Shown in pieces: positions 9,103-18,150 of a DNA stretch of 64,000 nt. Both the position numbers and the translations under genes were made by a program. The stretch spans positions 299,021 to 363,020 of the forward strand of contig NZ_BLVO01000016.1 in the NCBI RefSeq assembly GCF_013340285.1, in the 5' to 3' direction. The stretch comes from Desulfovibrio subterraneus (GTDB lineage: Bacteria; Desulfobacterota; Desulfovibrionia; Desulfovibrionales; Desulfovibrionaceae). Numbering within the stretch: the stretch's first letter is position 1; the number at the start of each line of letters is the position of its first letter. The notes beneath the pieces were generated by a model, which saw only the letters and a list, made by a program, of their open reading frames with translations, was not told the origin of the DNA and did not search any database.

Positions 9103-10347
9103 ATGAGCGAAAAAACGCTTACCCACAGAGACCTCGGCCGCATGCTCGGTGTTTCGGAAACGACCATCAAGAGCTACCGCCGCAAATTTCCCGACTGCAT
9201 CCCTGTAGCCAACGACGGCAAGCCCATCCGCTTCACCCACGAAGCCGGAAAGGTCTGTCTGCGCATACGCGAGCTGTTCAGCAGGGGCATGTCTGTTCCT
9301 GAGGTCCGTACCCGGCTTGAAAAGGAATTTTCATGGATAGAGCCCATGCCGGAAATGCCGCAGGAGCAGGAGCTGGAAGTAGCTCCCGCCGTGATTCCTG
9401 CCGGACCGGTGGAAGTGGAGCTGCCAGATGATTACACGCAGGCGCTGAGCAACCTTGCCAAGAGTATGGTGAACCTGACCATGAAGCAGGACGCCATTGC
9501 CCGCCGCATGGAATCCATTGATGCCCGCCTGCAGAAGCTGGACCTGCAGGGCGCTGCCGACGCTGGCATGGCTCCGGCAATGGAGGCATGGATGGAACGG
9601 GCAACCGCCCTGCTTGAGCGCCTTGAAGGGCTTGCAGGACCTGCCGTTGCATCTGCCGGTGTTTCGTCCGCTCCCCTTTCAGAATCTGCCGGCGGTTATG
9701 CTGATGCGGCAGAGCAGACGGACGAAGAAGCCGCTCACGCTGCCCCTGCCAAGGAACAGGCTGTGTCCGGTAAGGTTATCCGCATCCGTAACGCCTATGG
9801 CGATGTGAACGAATATACCGTGGAAACCTCTGCTATTCCTGCACGCCCGACTGAAGAAGCACCCGCCGATGCGGAACAGCCGGAATATGCAGAACCACAT
9901 TATGCCGATCAGGACGCCGAGGGCGGCTTCATCTTCGATTCTGATGAAGCGCCAGAAGAAGCACCGGAAGAAGCGCCAATCATGCAGGAGCCGCACCGTG
10001 CCCTGCTGACCATGCCGCTGGTTATCCAGTCGCCGGATGGCGAGTTTCTCGGTGTGGCAGGCAGAACCCGCGGGCGGTTCAGCATCAACGACCTCAAGGC
10101 CATGCTCATGAGCCACTTCGAGGGCAGCGAGCGGTTCAGCGTGCAGTGGCAGTATACGGATAACGGCTGGCTCATGCTGCTGGAGCAGAAAGACCTGTCT
10201 GATCCGTATTCCCTTGCTGTGCTGGTGGATGAAACCACCACCCCGCGCGGGAATAATGTGGCGCTTATCGAACACTTGACGATTAACGGCAAAGATGAAA
10301 ATCCTGTAGAAATGTATAATTTCATCAACAGGATATACGAGTCGTAA
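9103..10347 (+). CDS. MerR-like HTH protein with long acidic linker
   Basis: This 414-aa protein starts at the ATG at 9103, with GAGGG six nt upstream. Residues 1-75 form a MerR-type winged helix-turn-helix (LTHRDLGRMLGVSETTIKSYRR then the wing GKPIRFTHEA). A central region of about 200 residues is rich in Glu, Ala and Pro with a coiled-coil-like stretch. A C-terminal globular segment of about 100 residues (from around 300) is of unknown fold. It is divergent from dctPQM, so it could regulate that operon, but nothing else supports this. A terminator follows immediately. Confidence 0.75.
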   Translation: MSEKTLTHRDLGRMLGVSETTIKSYRRKFPDCIPVANDGKPIRFTHEAGKVCLRIRELFSRGMSVPEVRTRLEKEFSWIEPMPEMPQEQELEVAPAVIPAGPVEVELPDDYTQALSNLAKSMVNLTMKQDAIARRMESIDARLQKLDLQGAADAGMAPAMEAWMERATALLERLEGLAGPAVASAGVSSAPLSESAGGYADAAEQTDEEAAHAAPAKEQAVSGKVIRIRNAYGDVNEYTVETSAIPARPTEEAPADAEQPEYAEPHYADQDAEGGFIFDSDEAPEEAPEEAPIMQEPHRALLTMPLVIQSPDGEFLGVAGRTRGRFSINDLKAMLMSHFEGSERFSVQWQYTDNGWLMLLEQKDLSDPYSLAVLVDETTTPRGNNVALIEHLTINGKDENPVEMYNFINRIYES

Positions 10348-10360
10348 TGAACACCCACAG

Positions 10361-10395
10361 GGGGCCGCATTGCTGAAAAGCTGCGGTCCCTTTTT
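10361..10395 (+). terminator. Rho-independent terminator
   Basis: A 9-bp stem GGGGCCGCA / TGCGGTCCC (one G-U) with a 12-nt loop is followed by TTTTTG, between the MerR-like gene and the quinone reductase gene. Confidence 0.8.
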
Positions 10396-10414
10396 GTTTC
10401 CCCAAGGAGTATTC

Positions 10415-11008
10415 ATGAAGGCAACCGTCATTCTGGCGCATCCCTACGCAAAGAGCTTTAATCATGCGATATACGGGACCATATGCGCCACGCTCAAAGA
10501 GCTGGGCGTTCCCACGTATGCGCACGATCTGTACGCAGAGCGGTTTGATCCCGTGCTCACGGTAGATGAGCTCGGCAAAAAGCCCACGCAGGATGCGCTT
10601 GTACGCCAATATACCCGCGAGCTGGTGGAATCGGACGTGCTGTTCTTTGTGCATCCCAACTGGTGGGGGCAGCCGCCAGCCATGCTCAAAGGCTATGTGG
10701 ACAGGGTGTTCCGACCTCCCTACACCTACGATTTTCCCCCCGAGGACAGCGGTGGCGGGTTGCCTATAGGCAAGCTGGCAGGCAAGACCGGCGTGGTGTT
10801 CAACACCTCCAACACCGAAGAGACCCGCGAGAAGGAATACTTCGGCGATCCGCTTGAGAACATATGGATTCAGTGCGTGTTCGGCTTCTGCGGCATTGAA
10901 AAGAGCCACCGTCGCATGTTCTCCATCATCGCGGACAGCACCTCCGAAGATCGCGCCGCATGGCTTGCGGAAGTGGCGGAAACCACACGCAAGATGGTCG
11001 GACGCTAG
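10415..11008 (+). CDS. NAD(P)H dehydrogenase (quinone), flavodoxin-fold
   Basis: This 197-aa protein begins MKATVILAHPYAKSFN, matching the FMN/FAD phosphate-binding start of the NQO1/MdaB/KefF family (HPxxxSFN). It has the typical FVHPNWWGQPPAMLKGYVDR segment near residues 77-96. It is a cytoplasmic flavoenzyme likely to reduce quinones by two electrons and so limit redox cycling. The start is set by AAGGAG 6 nt upstream. The gene is flanked by terminators on both sides and so is a single-gene unit. Confidence 0.88.
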   Translation: MKATVILAHPYAKSFNHAIYGTICATLKELGVPTYAHDLYAERFDPVLTVDELGKKPTQDALVRQYTRELVESDVLFFVHPNWWGQPPAMLKGYVDRVFRPPYTYDFPPEDSGGGLPIGKLAGKTGVVFNTSNTEETREKEYFGDPLENIWIQCVFGFCGIEKSHRRMFSIIADSTSEDRAAWLAEVAETTRKMVGR

Positions 11009-11049
11009 CGTTTGTTCCCCTAGCGCCCTGCGCTGCATCGCAAAACATA

Positions 11050-11084
11050 AACCCCCTGCCGGAATATCCTGCAGGGGGTTTTCT
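11050..11084. terminator. Bidirectional terminator
   Basis: A 10-bp perfect stem AACCCCCTGC / GCAGGGGGTT has T-rich tracts on both strands. It is shared by the convergent quinone reductase and ilvD genes. Confidence 0.85.
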
Positions 11085-11104
11085 TATTGTATAGACGGGA
11101 CAGG

Positions 11105-12769
11105 CTACTTGAACACGGCACCGCTGGCAGCGCTGCTGACCATGCGGCTGTAGCGCCGCAGCAGGGGGGAGGTAATCTCCTTCTGCACGGGCTTCCAGTT
11201 CTTCTTGCGTTCGGCAAGGGTCGCTTCATCTACAAGGAGATTCAGCTTGCGCTCAGGGATGTTGATTTCGATCTGGTCGCCTTCCTGCACAAACGCGATG
11301 GGGCCGCCGTCTGCCGCTTCCGGAGAAACGTGACCGATGGCCGCGCCGCGGGTGCCGCCGGAGAAGCGGCCGTCCGTGATGAGCGCCACGTCCGCACCAA
11401 GGCCGATGCCGGCAATGGCCGCCGTGGGCGAGAGCATCTCACGCATGCCGGGGCCGCCCTTGGGGCCTTCGTAGCGGATGATGATGGCATCGCCCTTGTT
11501 GATCTTCTGGCCCATGATGGCTTCAAACGCGGATTCCTCCGACTCGAACACGCGGGCGGTTGCGGTGCGCACCATCATTTCGGGTGCCACGGCAGACTGC
11601 TTTACCACGGCGCCGTCAGGGGCAAGGCTGCCGCGCAGAATGGCTATGCCGCCTTCCTGCGAATAGGGAGCCTCGATAGGCTTGATAACGGTGGGGTCAA
11701 GGTTCGCGGCCTTGAGATCCGAAAGGTTCTCGCCCACGGTCTTGCCGGTGACGGTCATGACATCAAGGTTGATGCGGTCCTTCTTGCGCAGCTCGGCCAT
11801 AACGGCAGGAATGCCGCCAGCACGGTGCAGGTCCTGAATGTGCTGATCGCCAGCGGGGGAAAGCTTGCACAGGTTGGGCGTGCGGCGGGAAACCTCGTTG
11901 AACATGTCGAGATCGATATCAAGACCGGCTTCGCGGAACACGGCAGGCAGGTGCAGCACCGTGTTGGTGGAGCAGCCCAGCGCCATATCAACAGCCATGG
12001 CGTTGGCCACGGCCTTTTCGGTGACGATGTCGCGGGGCTTGATGTCGCGTTCCAGCAGTTCCATGACCTTCATGCCTGCCTTCTTGGCAAGGCGGATACG
12101 CGCAGCCGTGGTTGCAGGCGTGGTGCCGTTGCCGGGCAGCGCAAGGCCGATGGTCTCGGAAAGACAGTTCATGGAGTTTGCCGTGAACATGCCCGCGCAG
12201 GAGCCGCAGCCGGGGCAGGCGCCTTCGGAAAGGTCTTCCAGCTCGGCTTCGGTCATGTTGCCCTGCTTCACGCGGCCCACACCCTCGAACACGGTGATGA
12301 GGTCGGAGCGCACGCCGGACTTTTCGCCCGCAAGCATGGGCCCGCCGCTGATCATGACGGAAGGCACGTTCATGCGCAGCATGGCCATGAGCATGCCGGG
12401 AACGGACTTGTCGCAGTTGGGAATGAACACCAGCGCATCAAAGGGGTGCGCGGTGGCCATGATCTCAATGGAATCGGCAATGATTTCACGGCTGGGCAGC
12501 GAAAAACGCATGCCCTCGTGGTTCATGGCCAGTCCGTCGCAGACACCGATGGCAGGAAATTCAATGGGTGTGCCGCCGGCATGGCGCACACCGGCTTTCA
12601 CGGCTTCTGCAATGGTGTCCAGGTGAATATGGCCGGGAACAATCTCGTTGGCGGCGTTCACCACGCCCACGAGGGGGCGGGCAATCTCTTCGCGGGTAAG
12701 CCCGAGGGCATAGAGCAATGAACGATGGGGCGCTTTCTCAAGCCCGTGGGTCATCTTCTTGCTACGCAT
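11105..12769 (-). CDS. ilvD: Dihydroxy-acid dehydratase
   Basis: IlvD dehydrates 2,3-dihydroxy-isovalerate and -methylvalerate in valine, isoleucine and leucine synthesis, using an oxygen-labile Fe-S cluster. At 554 aa it has full length. Cluster ligands appear in [25 protein letters not shown] and GCSTNTVLH, and the C-terminal GRFSGGTRG loop is intact. I start at 12769 ([10 protein letters not shown]), where AGGA precedes the ATG; the frame remains open a further 21 codons. It is monocistronic here. Confidence 0.97.
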   Translation of the reverse strand: MRSKKMTHGLEKAPHRSLLYALGLTREEIARPLVGVVNAANEIVPGHIHLDTIAEAVKAGVRHAGGTPIEFPAIGVCDGLAMNHEGMRFSLPSREIIADSIEIMATAHPFDALVFIPNCDKSVPGMLMAMLRMNVPSVMISGGPMLAGEKSGVRSDLITVFEGVGRVKQGNMTEAELEDLSEGACPGCGSCAGMFTANSMNCLSETIGLALPGNGTTPATTAARIRLAKKAGMKVMELLERDIKPRDIVTEKAVANAMAVDMALGCSTNTVLHLPAVFREAGLDIDLDMFNEVSRRTPNLCKLSPAGDQHIQDLHRAGGIPAVMAELRKKDRINLDVMTVTGKTVGENLSDLKAANLDPTVIKPIEAPYSQEGGIAILRGSLAPDGAVVKQSAVAPEMMVRTATARVFESEESAFEAIMGQKINKGDAIIIRYEGPKGGPGMREMLSPTAAIAGIGLGADVALITDGRFSGGTRGAAIGHVSPEAADGGPIAFVQEGDQIEINIPERKLNLLVDEATLAERKKNWKPVQKEITSPLLRRYSRMVSSAASGAVFK

Positions 12770-12906
12770 ATGCGGTGTCCTTTCGGTACTCTTGCGGTAC
12801 CCGAATCTTGCGGTGTTGCAGGCTACAGACATTCAGATGAAGGCTGTCTCCGGGCCTATAGCTGTAAGCCGGATTTCTGAGGCTCACAGATAAGGAGAGC
12901 ATAGAT

Positions 12907-12951
12907 GAGCAGGGCTCTGCCCTGCTCCCGGCAGGGGGATAATCCCCCTGC
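12907..12951 (-). repeat. Two tandem perfect inverted repeats upstream of ilvD
   Basis: Arms GAGCAGGGC / GCCCTGCTC (3-nt loop, 12907-12927) are followed 3 nt later by GCAGGGGGAT / ATCCCCCTGC (1-nt loop, 12931-12951). Neither has a T-tract. They lie about 140 nt upstream of the ilvD start, between ilvD and ftsX, and could be a leader structure, an ftsX 3' structure or a palindromic repeat element. Confidence 0.6.
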
Positions 12952-13057
12952 ACCCCTGACAGGATGCGTATACATTACGTGCGGCTTCACAAAGGGAGCG
13001 CTATCGCATGTCTGAGGGGCGAGAGTCCTGAAAGCTGAAGTTCTGTGAATATGACAC

Positions 13058-13951
13058 CTAGTTTCTTACAGCGATCCAGCTGCTTACAAAGCCCATAAGG
13101 GCCGGTAGAGCCACCAACAAAACACTCTGTTCAAAGGGCAGGAAGTGCAGCTCCATGAACAGCGGAGAAAAATTGAGTACATCTTTCAGGTGGTACCATG
13201 CAAGCCAAAGCAGACCCACGGCAAGCGTGCCGCCCATGATGCCCTGCAAGGTGCCGGTAACGAGCAGCGGCAGGCGGATGAACCAGTTGCGCGCTCCCAC
13301 AAGCTGCAGAATATCTATTTCGTCACTGCGGTGCACCAGCGAAAGCTTGATGGTGTTGCCCACCACCAGTGCCAGCAGAAAAGCCAGAAAGCCGATTACA
13401 GGCCACATGACCGAGTTTGCAAAGGCCTTCCATGCCTTGGTGAGATCGTCCTTGAGCGGGTTGGCGCGCACGGTTTCCACGCCGGGCAGCTTTTCAAGAT
13501 AGCCGTGCGTGGCCTTGTTCCATGCGTCAAGGTCGGCTTCGTGCGGCGAGAAGTGCAGCATGGCGGTGGGCGGCAGGGGGTTGCGTTCCTTCAGCCAGCC
13601 TGCATGGGCAGAGATGGATTTGCCTCCATCGGTCTGCGATTCCTTGAGCAGGGCATCCAGCGCTTCATCCGGCGTAAAGGTCTTCATCTCAGTCAGCCAG
13701 GGAAGGTGGCGCATCTCATCCCAGCGGGATTTGACAAGATCCATGCCCGTGTCAGCCTTCCAGAAGACCTGATACACCACCTCGCCGCGGGTGATGTTCA
13801 GTTCCTGATTCAGGTTGGTAAAGCACAGCAGAAAAAAGCCGGAAAGAAAGGTCACCAGCGTCACGGCTGCCAGCGTGAGCAACTGCGCCCACGGGTGCAG
13901 GCCGAAATCCCGAATGCCCCGGGCAAAGAGTTTGCAGAACACTCCGAACAT
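13058..13951 (-). CDS. ftsX: Cell division protein FtsX
   Basis: FtsX is the membrane partner of FtsE; the complex links FtsZ-ring activity to activation of cell-wall amidases. The 297-aa protein has an N-terminal helix, an extracytoplasmic domain (about residues 50-180), then three more helices with a segment (LVHRSDEIDILQLVGA) typical of the family. AGGAATCGCC precedes the ATG and the start is 8 nt after the ftsE stop, so the pair is an operon. Confidence 0.92.
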   Translation of the reverse strand: MFGVFCKLFARGIRDFGLHPWAQLLTLAAVTLVTFLSGFFLLCFTNLNQELNITRGEVVYQVFWKADTGMDLVKSRWDEMRHLPWLTEMKTFTPDEALDALLKESQTDGGKSISAHAGWLKERNPLPPTAMLHFSPHEADLDAWNKATHGYLEKLPGVETVRANPLKDDLTKAWKAFANSVMWPVIGFLAFLLALVVGNTIKLSLVHRSDEIDILQLVGARNWFIRLPLLVTGTLQGIMGGTLAVGLLWLAWYHLKDVLNFSPLFMELHFLPFEQSVLLVALPALMGFVSSWIAVRN

Positions 13952-13959
13952 GGCGATTC

Positions 13960-14703
13960 CTATGCGTGAATGCGCAGGCCGCTCGGACGGCCTGCGGCGC
14001 AGGTTTCATCATCGTCTGCGCAGTTTTCTATAACCGCGCCGGGCCAGTTGGCCGCAGTGATTTTGCCGTCGTCCAGCCGCAGCAGCTTGGCCTTGGGGTG
14101 CTGGGCAATCAGCTCGGGGCTGTGGGTTGCGAGCACCACGGTGGTTCCATAGGTGTGGAACTGCTTGAAAATATCCATCATGCGGCGTGAAAGTTCGGGA
14201 TCAAGGTTGCCTGTGGGTTCGTCCGCCAGCAGAATCTGCGGGTTCACCACAATGGAGCGCGCAACGGCAACGCGCTGCTGCTCGCCGCCGGAAAGCTCGC
14301 CGCACAGAAGCCCAATGCGATTTTCCAGCCCGAGCCCGCGCACCACGGCGCGCACACGGCGGTCTATATGCTGGGGGGGCAGGCAACGCACCTCGAGCGC
14401 AATGGCCACGTTATCGTAGACCGTGCGGTGCGGCAGAATCTTGAAATCCTGAAAGACCACGCTCACCTGCCGCCTGAGCAGCGGCACCTGGCCGGAACGC
14501 AGCTTCTTCAGGTCAAAGCCTGCCACTTCCACCAGGCCGCGTTGGACGGGCAGCGAGGCATAGAGCAGCCTGAGCAGGGTTGTCTTGCCGGCACCGGACG
14601 GGCCGGAAAGGAATAGAAAATCGCCCTTTTCCAATTGGAAGGAACAGTTTTTGAGCGCCCAGTGCGTGCCGAAATTGTGCGAGAGGTGCTGTACCTTGAG
14701 CAT
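13960..14703 (-). CDS. ftsE: Cell division ATP-binding protein FtsE
   Basis: This is the ABC ATPase of the FtsEX complex. Visible motifs are Walker A GPSGAGKTT (about residue 35), Q-loop VFQDFKIL, signature LSGGEQQRVA, Walker B ILLADEPTGNLD and the switch His in ATHSPEL. At 247 aa it is slightly longer than E. coli FtsE, the extra being a polar C-terminal tail. It directly precedes ftsX. Confidence 0.95.
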   Translation of the reverse strand: MLKVQHLSHNFGTHWALKNCSFQLEKGDFLFLSGPSGAGKTTLLRLLYASLPVQRGLVEVAGFDLKKLRSGQVPLLRRQVSVVFQDFKILPHRTVYDNVAIALEVRCLPPQHIDRRVRAVVRGLGLENRIGLLCGELSGGEQQRVAVARSIVVNPQILLADEPTGNLDPELSRRMMDIFKQFHTYGTTVVLATHSPELIAQHPKAKLLRLDDGKITAANWPGAVIENCADDDETCAAGRPSGLRIHA

Positions 14704-14981
14704 AAAATCCAGAAAGCGGGTTGGGTCGTGATTAAGGGCCGTTTGTTACGTAGCCTTTTTTCCGACGTTTGTAAAAAAGGTCTGTTGCAGGCGTAGCGGA
14801 AAAGCGCGTTGCGGGCCAGCCCGAAAGCAAAAAACAGGCAGATTACGGGGTGACGTTCGGGTCGCTTTGTCCTTTGGCAGAGAGAACGGAACTCAGTCGC
14901 TTGCTGTGGAATTGTATGTAAATCTGAGCGTATGCTTGCGGGTGATGTGTTCATTATCTGTAACAACGAAAGGAGAATGCA

Positions 14982-16922
14982 ATGAACCAGACCCGCCACA
15001 TCCGCCACATCCGTGAACACGGAAGATCGGCACTTCCCACGAACTCGGCACCTCGTAGTGCCGCAGACAGCCAGACGCGTCCCATGTCCACTGAGGAATA
15101 CCTCCGCACTGAAGTCTTCGGCGACCAGAACCGCATGCAGCAAAAGCGGATGGCGAACCTTGCGCAGTTGGAACGCCGCGCAGAGGATACGCCTATCTCC
15201 ATGGAAGAATACGTGCGGCACATTGTCTATGCCCAAGACCTGCCGGATGCCGCAGCATGCGCGCCTGTTGCGCAGCATGCCATACCTGTCGTGATGCCTC
15301 GTCCCATGCCTGCAGTTGCAGCCCGCGCGGCCGTTCCGTATGCCACGCCCGACACAGGGCACACCGCTTCCGGCACGGCATTGCAAGCCGTTGCGGTGCC
15401 GAATAACCGCAACAGCGCATCGGTTCCCCGCTATGCCGGAGCAACTGCAACCGGCCTTGGTTCGTGCTGTGTGGTGCTTCCGGGCATTCGGCATGGAGGC
15501 AGTGCGGTCGGTAGCGCAACGCAGCCTGCTGTGTTGTCTGGCATGCAGCCCGATACGCAGCCTGATACGCAGCCTCCCCGGCTGAATGTCAGGCTGCAAC
15601 GCAACGCCCAAGGCCGCATCATTCGCAAGCTGGAAGGCGCTGGCGATTCCATGCGGGAATACTGCTTCGCCTATGACGCACAGGGGCATCTGACGCATGC
15701 ATGGCTGAACGGCAGCCTTGTCGAGCAGTATGCGTATAACGAGGCTGGCCAGCGTGTGGCAGATGAAACGGTATGGCGCGGCCCCCGCAGCCTTGCCTAC
15801 GACAGAGCAGGCCGCTTGGTGCAGGCTGGCAACGTGCGCTGCGAGTACACGCCGGAAGGTTCCCTCTGCAGCCGGATTCGCACAACCCGGCATGGGGAAG
15901 AGATCACCTCCTTTGCCTATGGCGCAGACACCCGACTGGACAGCGTTGTCCTGCCTGACGGTACGCAGATTACCTATTACTACGGCTCTGCACTCGGTCC
16001 GGCGGAAAAGCACGTAAACGGCGTGCTGGCAGAGTCCTACATCTGGAAGGATGCGTTGCGTCTCGGCGCATGGATAGACCACGCCAGCGGCACCCGCTGC
16101 CTGTTCCACTACGAAGCTGGGCACAGCCCCGCAGCTGTTACCATGGAGCATCCGCAGGGGGCCGCAACCTATCGTCTCGGCTTCGACCAGATAGGCTCGC
16201 TCAAGCTGGTGGTGCTGCCGGACGCCAATGGCGGCAAGTTGATAAAGGAAATGGCATATGATAGCTTCGGGACTATGCTGAACGACTCCAATCCCGAGCT
16301 ATTCCTGCCTGTTGGCTTTGCCTCCGGCCTTGTGGACCGCCACACGGGACTCATCCGCTTCGGCTACCGCGACTATTCCCCCGAACTGGGCCGCTTTACC
16401 GCCCTTGACCCCGCCCGCGACACACGCGGCGATGGTGATCTGTGGGATTACTGTGTGGATGATCCCATAAATTGCGTCGACCCGTGGGGGCTTTTCCGGT
16501 TTGGAGTCCGTTCTCTGGATGGATTTACATCAGTCTCCCGCCCCGGTTTCACCTCCCCCATGCCTGACAGTGGTGTTGCACACGGGTGGATAGACGGGAT
16601 GAATAATCCCGGCGAGTACAACCTGCAGCTGCATCATGAGCAGGGGTTTTATGAGGATGAAAAGGGAGGGGATATTGGTCATGGAAAGGAGGGGCCAATG
16701 GTGAATGAATCCAATAGGAAAAATGAATATAGGTTGGATCCCAAATCATACGATGACAACATAATGCGGCAAAGCCAAAAAATTACTATTCCTGGCCAGT
16801 ATAACATTATTTCGAATAACTGCCAGGACTATGCAGATAGGCTCAGAGATAATTATGAAATATTGAAAGAGAGTCCTGAGATTAGAAGGCAGATAGAAAA
16901 AGAAAAACGTAGCAATGAATAG
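14982..16922 (+). CDS. Short Rhs protein with papain-like C-terminal tip
   Basis: This 646-aa Rhs-family protein starts at 14982, with AAAGGAG 8 nt upstream. Residues 1-200 are an unrelated low-complexity N-terminus. About 200-505 form the YD-repeat core ending in the conserved block RFGYRDYSPELGRFTALDP ... DPWGL (residue about 504). The variable tip (about 505-646) has VAHGWIDG and, later, ISNNCQDYADRL, the His-then-Cys order of circularly permuted papain-like (LRAT/NlpC-type) domains; I infer a cysteine-dependent hydrolase effector. It is much shorter than canonical Rhs proteins, and no secretion system is seen in the window. The downstream small gene is a candidate immunity gene. Confidence 0.85.
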   Translation: MNQTRHIRHIREHGRSALPTNSAPRSAADSQTRPMSTEEYLRTEVFGDQNRMQQKRMANLAQLERRAEDTPISMEEYVRHIVYAQDLPDAAACAPVAQHAIPVVMPRPMPAVAARAAVPYATPDTGHTASGTALQAVAVPNNRNSASVPRYAGATATGLGSCCVVLPGIRHGGSAVGSATQPAVLSGMQPDTQPDTQPPRLNVRLQRNAQGRIIRKLEGAGDSMREYCFAYDAQGHLTHAWLNGSLVEQYAYNEAGQRVADETVWRGPRSLAYDRAGRLVQAGNVRCEYTPEGSLCSRIRTTRHGEEITSFAYGADTRLDSVVLPDGTQITYYYGSALGPAEKHVNGVLAESYIWKDALRLGAWIDHASGTRCLFHYEAGHSPAAVTMEHPQGAATYRLGFDQIGSLKLVVLPDANGGKLIKEMAYDSFGTMLNDSNPELFLPVGFASGLVDRHTGLIRFGYRDYSPELGRFTALDPARDTRGDGDLWDYCVDDPINCVDPWGLFRFGVRSLDGFTSVSRPGFTSPMPDSGVAHGWIDGMNNPGEYNLQLHHEQGFYEDEKGGDIGHGKEGPMVNESNRKNEYRLDPKSYDDNIMRQSQKITIPGQYNIISNNCQDYADRLRDNYEILKESPEIRRQIEKEKRSNE

Positions 16923-16928
16923 TATGTC

Positions 16929-16954
16929 GAGGCCCCTCGTAAAAGAGGGGCCTC
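16929..16954 (+). repeat. Perfect hairpin between the Rhs tip and its downstream gene
   Basis: Arms GAGGCCCCTC / GAGGGGCCTC pair perfectly over 10 bp around a 6-nt loop. It starts 7 nt after the rhs stop and ends 4 nt before the GGAG ribosome site of the next gene. There is no T-tract, so it may tune read-through or protect the mRNA rather than terminate. Confidence 0.7.
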
Positions 16955-16967
16955 GCATGGAGTGTAT

Positions 16968-17504
16968 ATGAAATATAAAAAATTAATACTTATTGTTTTC
17001 GCATTGTCATTGTTGCTAGTTGGACCAATAAGAAGAGCCATTATACCGAAATACACACGCGCATGGTGTAATTTAATATTTAGAAATCTTGTTGTAGAAG
17101 TGTGGAGTGGTAATTTTGATGTTACAAAGAACGGAACAAGCATTAATGCTACTATGCATTCTGATAATACATATAAATATAATGTGTTTATGAATTACAA
17201 TATTGACAGAGACTACATAATATTCAAGCCAGATGAGATTAAATTTAAAGGCTTAATTAGGTACACAGTTTATAGTAATGGAAAAATTATTGACTCACAC
17301 GACATTCGGTCCAGTTATGGATGGCAAGGATGGAATGATATGCCCGATGATTTTTGGAGTGAAAGCCTGTTCGAATTTTGGATGCCATATAACGATGAGT
17401 TTGATTCTGTAACTATTGAGATGGAAGTTCTGGAGGGCGATCCCTCTTATATAAAAAATAAAAAGAACGCGTATCTTTCAATTAAAGGAGCGTGGAATCC
17501 ATAA
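16968..17504 (+). CDS. Candidate immunity protein for Rhs tip 1
   Basis: This 178-aa protein starts at ATG 16968 (MKYKKLILIV), with GGAG 5 nt before. It has one N-terminal membrane segment (residues 5-21) followed by a soluble domain of about 150 residues with many aromatic residues; the AT-rich composition contrasts with the Rhs core. I do not recognise the family. Its place directly after the Rhs tip is the usual immunity position, and an N-terminal anchor would place the domain outside the cytoplasm. Confidence 0.6.
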   Translation: MKYKKLILIVFALSLLLVGPIRRAIIPKYTRAWCNLIFRNLVVEVWSGNFDVTKNGTSINATMHSDNTYKYNVFMNYNIDRDYIIFKPDEIKFKGLIRYTVYSNGKIIDSHDIRSSYGWQGWNDMPDDFWSESLFEFWMPYNDEFDSVTIEMEVLEGDPSYIKNKKNAYLSIKGAWNP

Positions 17505-17540
17505 CCGTTTGGCGACTGAATCGACATGGCAAGGCATGCC

Positions 17541-18103
17541 CGCTTCGGCTACCGCGACTATTCCCCCGAACTGGGCCGCTTTACCGCCGACTCTATCTGC
17601 TTTGGCCCGCCCGCGACACACACGGCGATGGAGACCTGTGGGATTACTGTGTGGATGATCCGATCAACTGCGTTGACCCGTGGGGGTTAGAAACCAAAGG
17701 CGTAGGGCTTGGTGTTTCCGCTAGCGGCTTTGGATTTGGTGTTGGAGCCGGAGCAATGGTGGTGAAGGATGATAAGGGGAACTGGGGAGTGGAAGGTTTC
17801 GCTGATTACGGAGCCTCTTCCGGTTTTGGTGTCTCAGGGGACGCCTCTTACCAGACAACCACGGCAAAAACGATTAAGGACCTTGCGGGAACATCTCAAA
17901 AAACAGGAACCTCAGTCGCTGTTGCGCCGACGGGCTACCCAAACCTTGCGCTAACTGTTGGGGCAGAAAAGGTGAAAGGGGATGGCTATACTGGGGATAC
18001 AAAAAGTGTTGGTGTTTCTTGGGGAGGAAAAGTTGTTGCACCTCTAGATGTGTATGTAAAGCAAGAACATAGCGACGTTGCAACGGTATTTTCTGAGGAC
18101 TGA
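17541..18103 (+). pseudogene. Orphan Rhs C-terminal tip 2 (displaced, frameshifted core remnant)
   Basis: The DNA repeats the end of the Rhs core (17541-17689, from RFGYRDYSPELGRFTA to DPWGL) and then continues with a new tip of about 138 residues. Compared with the intact gene, this copy has a net 11-nt insertion after the RFTA codons, which throws the first part out of frame with DLWDYCVDDP. The tip is Gly/Ser/Val-rich and unrecognised (GLGVSASGFGFGVGAG, GVSWGGKVVAPLDVY). There is no rhs start; a GTG at 17492 opens the frame but its ribosome site is badly spaced. It looks like a stored toxin cassette that could be expressed after recombination into rhs. Confidence 0.7.
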
Positions 18104-18117
18104 TAACAATACAGCAC

Positions 18118-18140
18118 GGCGCGCGGCCTTGCCGCGCGCC
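18118..18140 (+). repeat. Perfect hairpin between Rhs tip 2 and its downstream gene
   Basis: Arms GGCGCGCGGC / GCCGCGCGCC form a 10-bp stem with a CTT loop. It sits in the same tip-to-immunity interval as the hairpin at 16929-16954 but has a different sequence. Confidence 0.7.
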
Positions 18141-18150
18141 ATAAAAATAT

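Noticed and set aside
11087-12721. 544-codon plus-strand frame
   Set aside because: It is antisense to ilvD, whose motifs are complete; long antisense frames are expected in GC-rich genes.
12850-12880. Similarity of the minus strand (CAGAAATCCGGCTTACAG) to the 3' end of RNase P RNA
   Set aside because: Only about 180 nt remain before ftsX, too little for rnpB, and the P4 5' sequence is missing.
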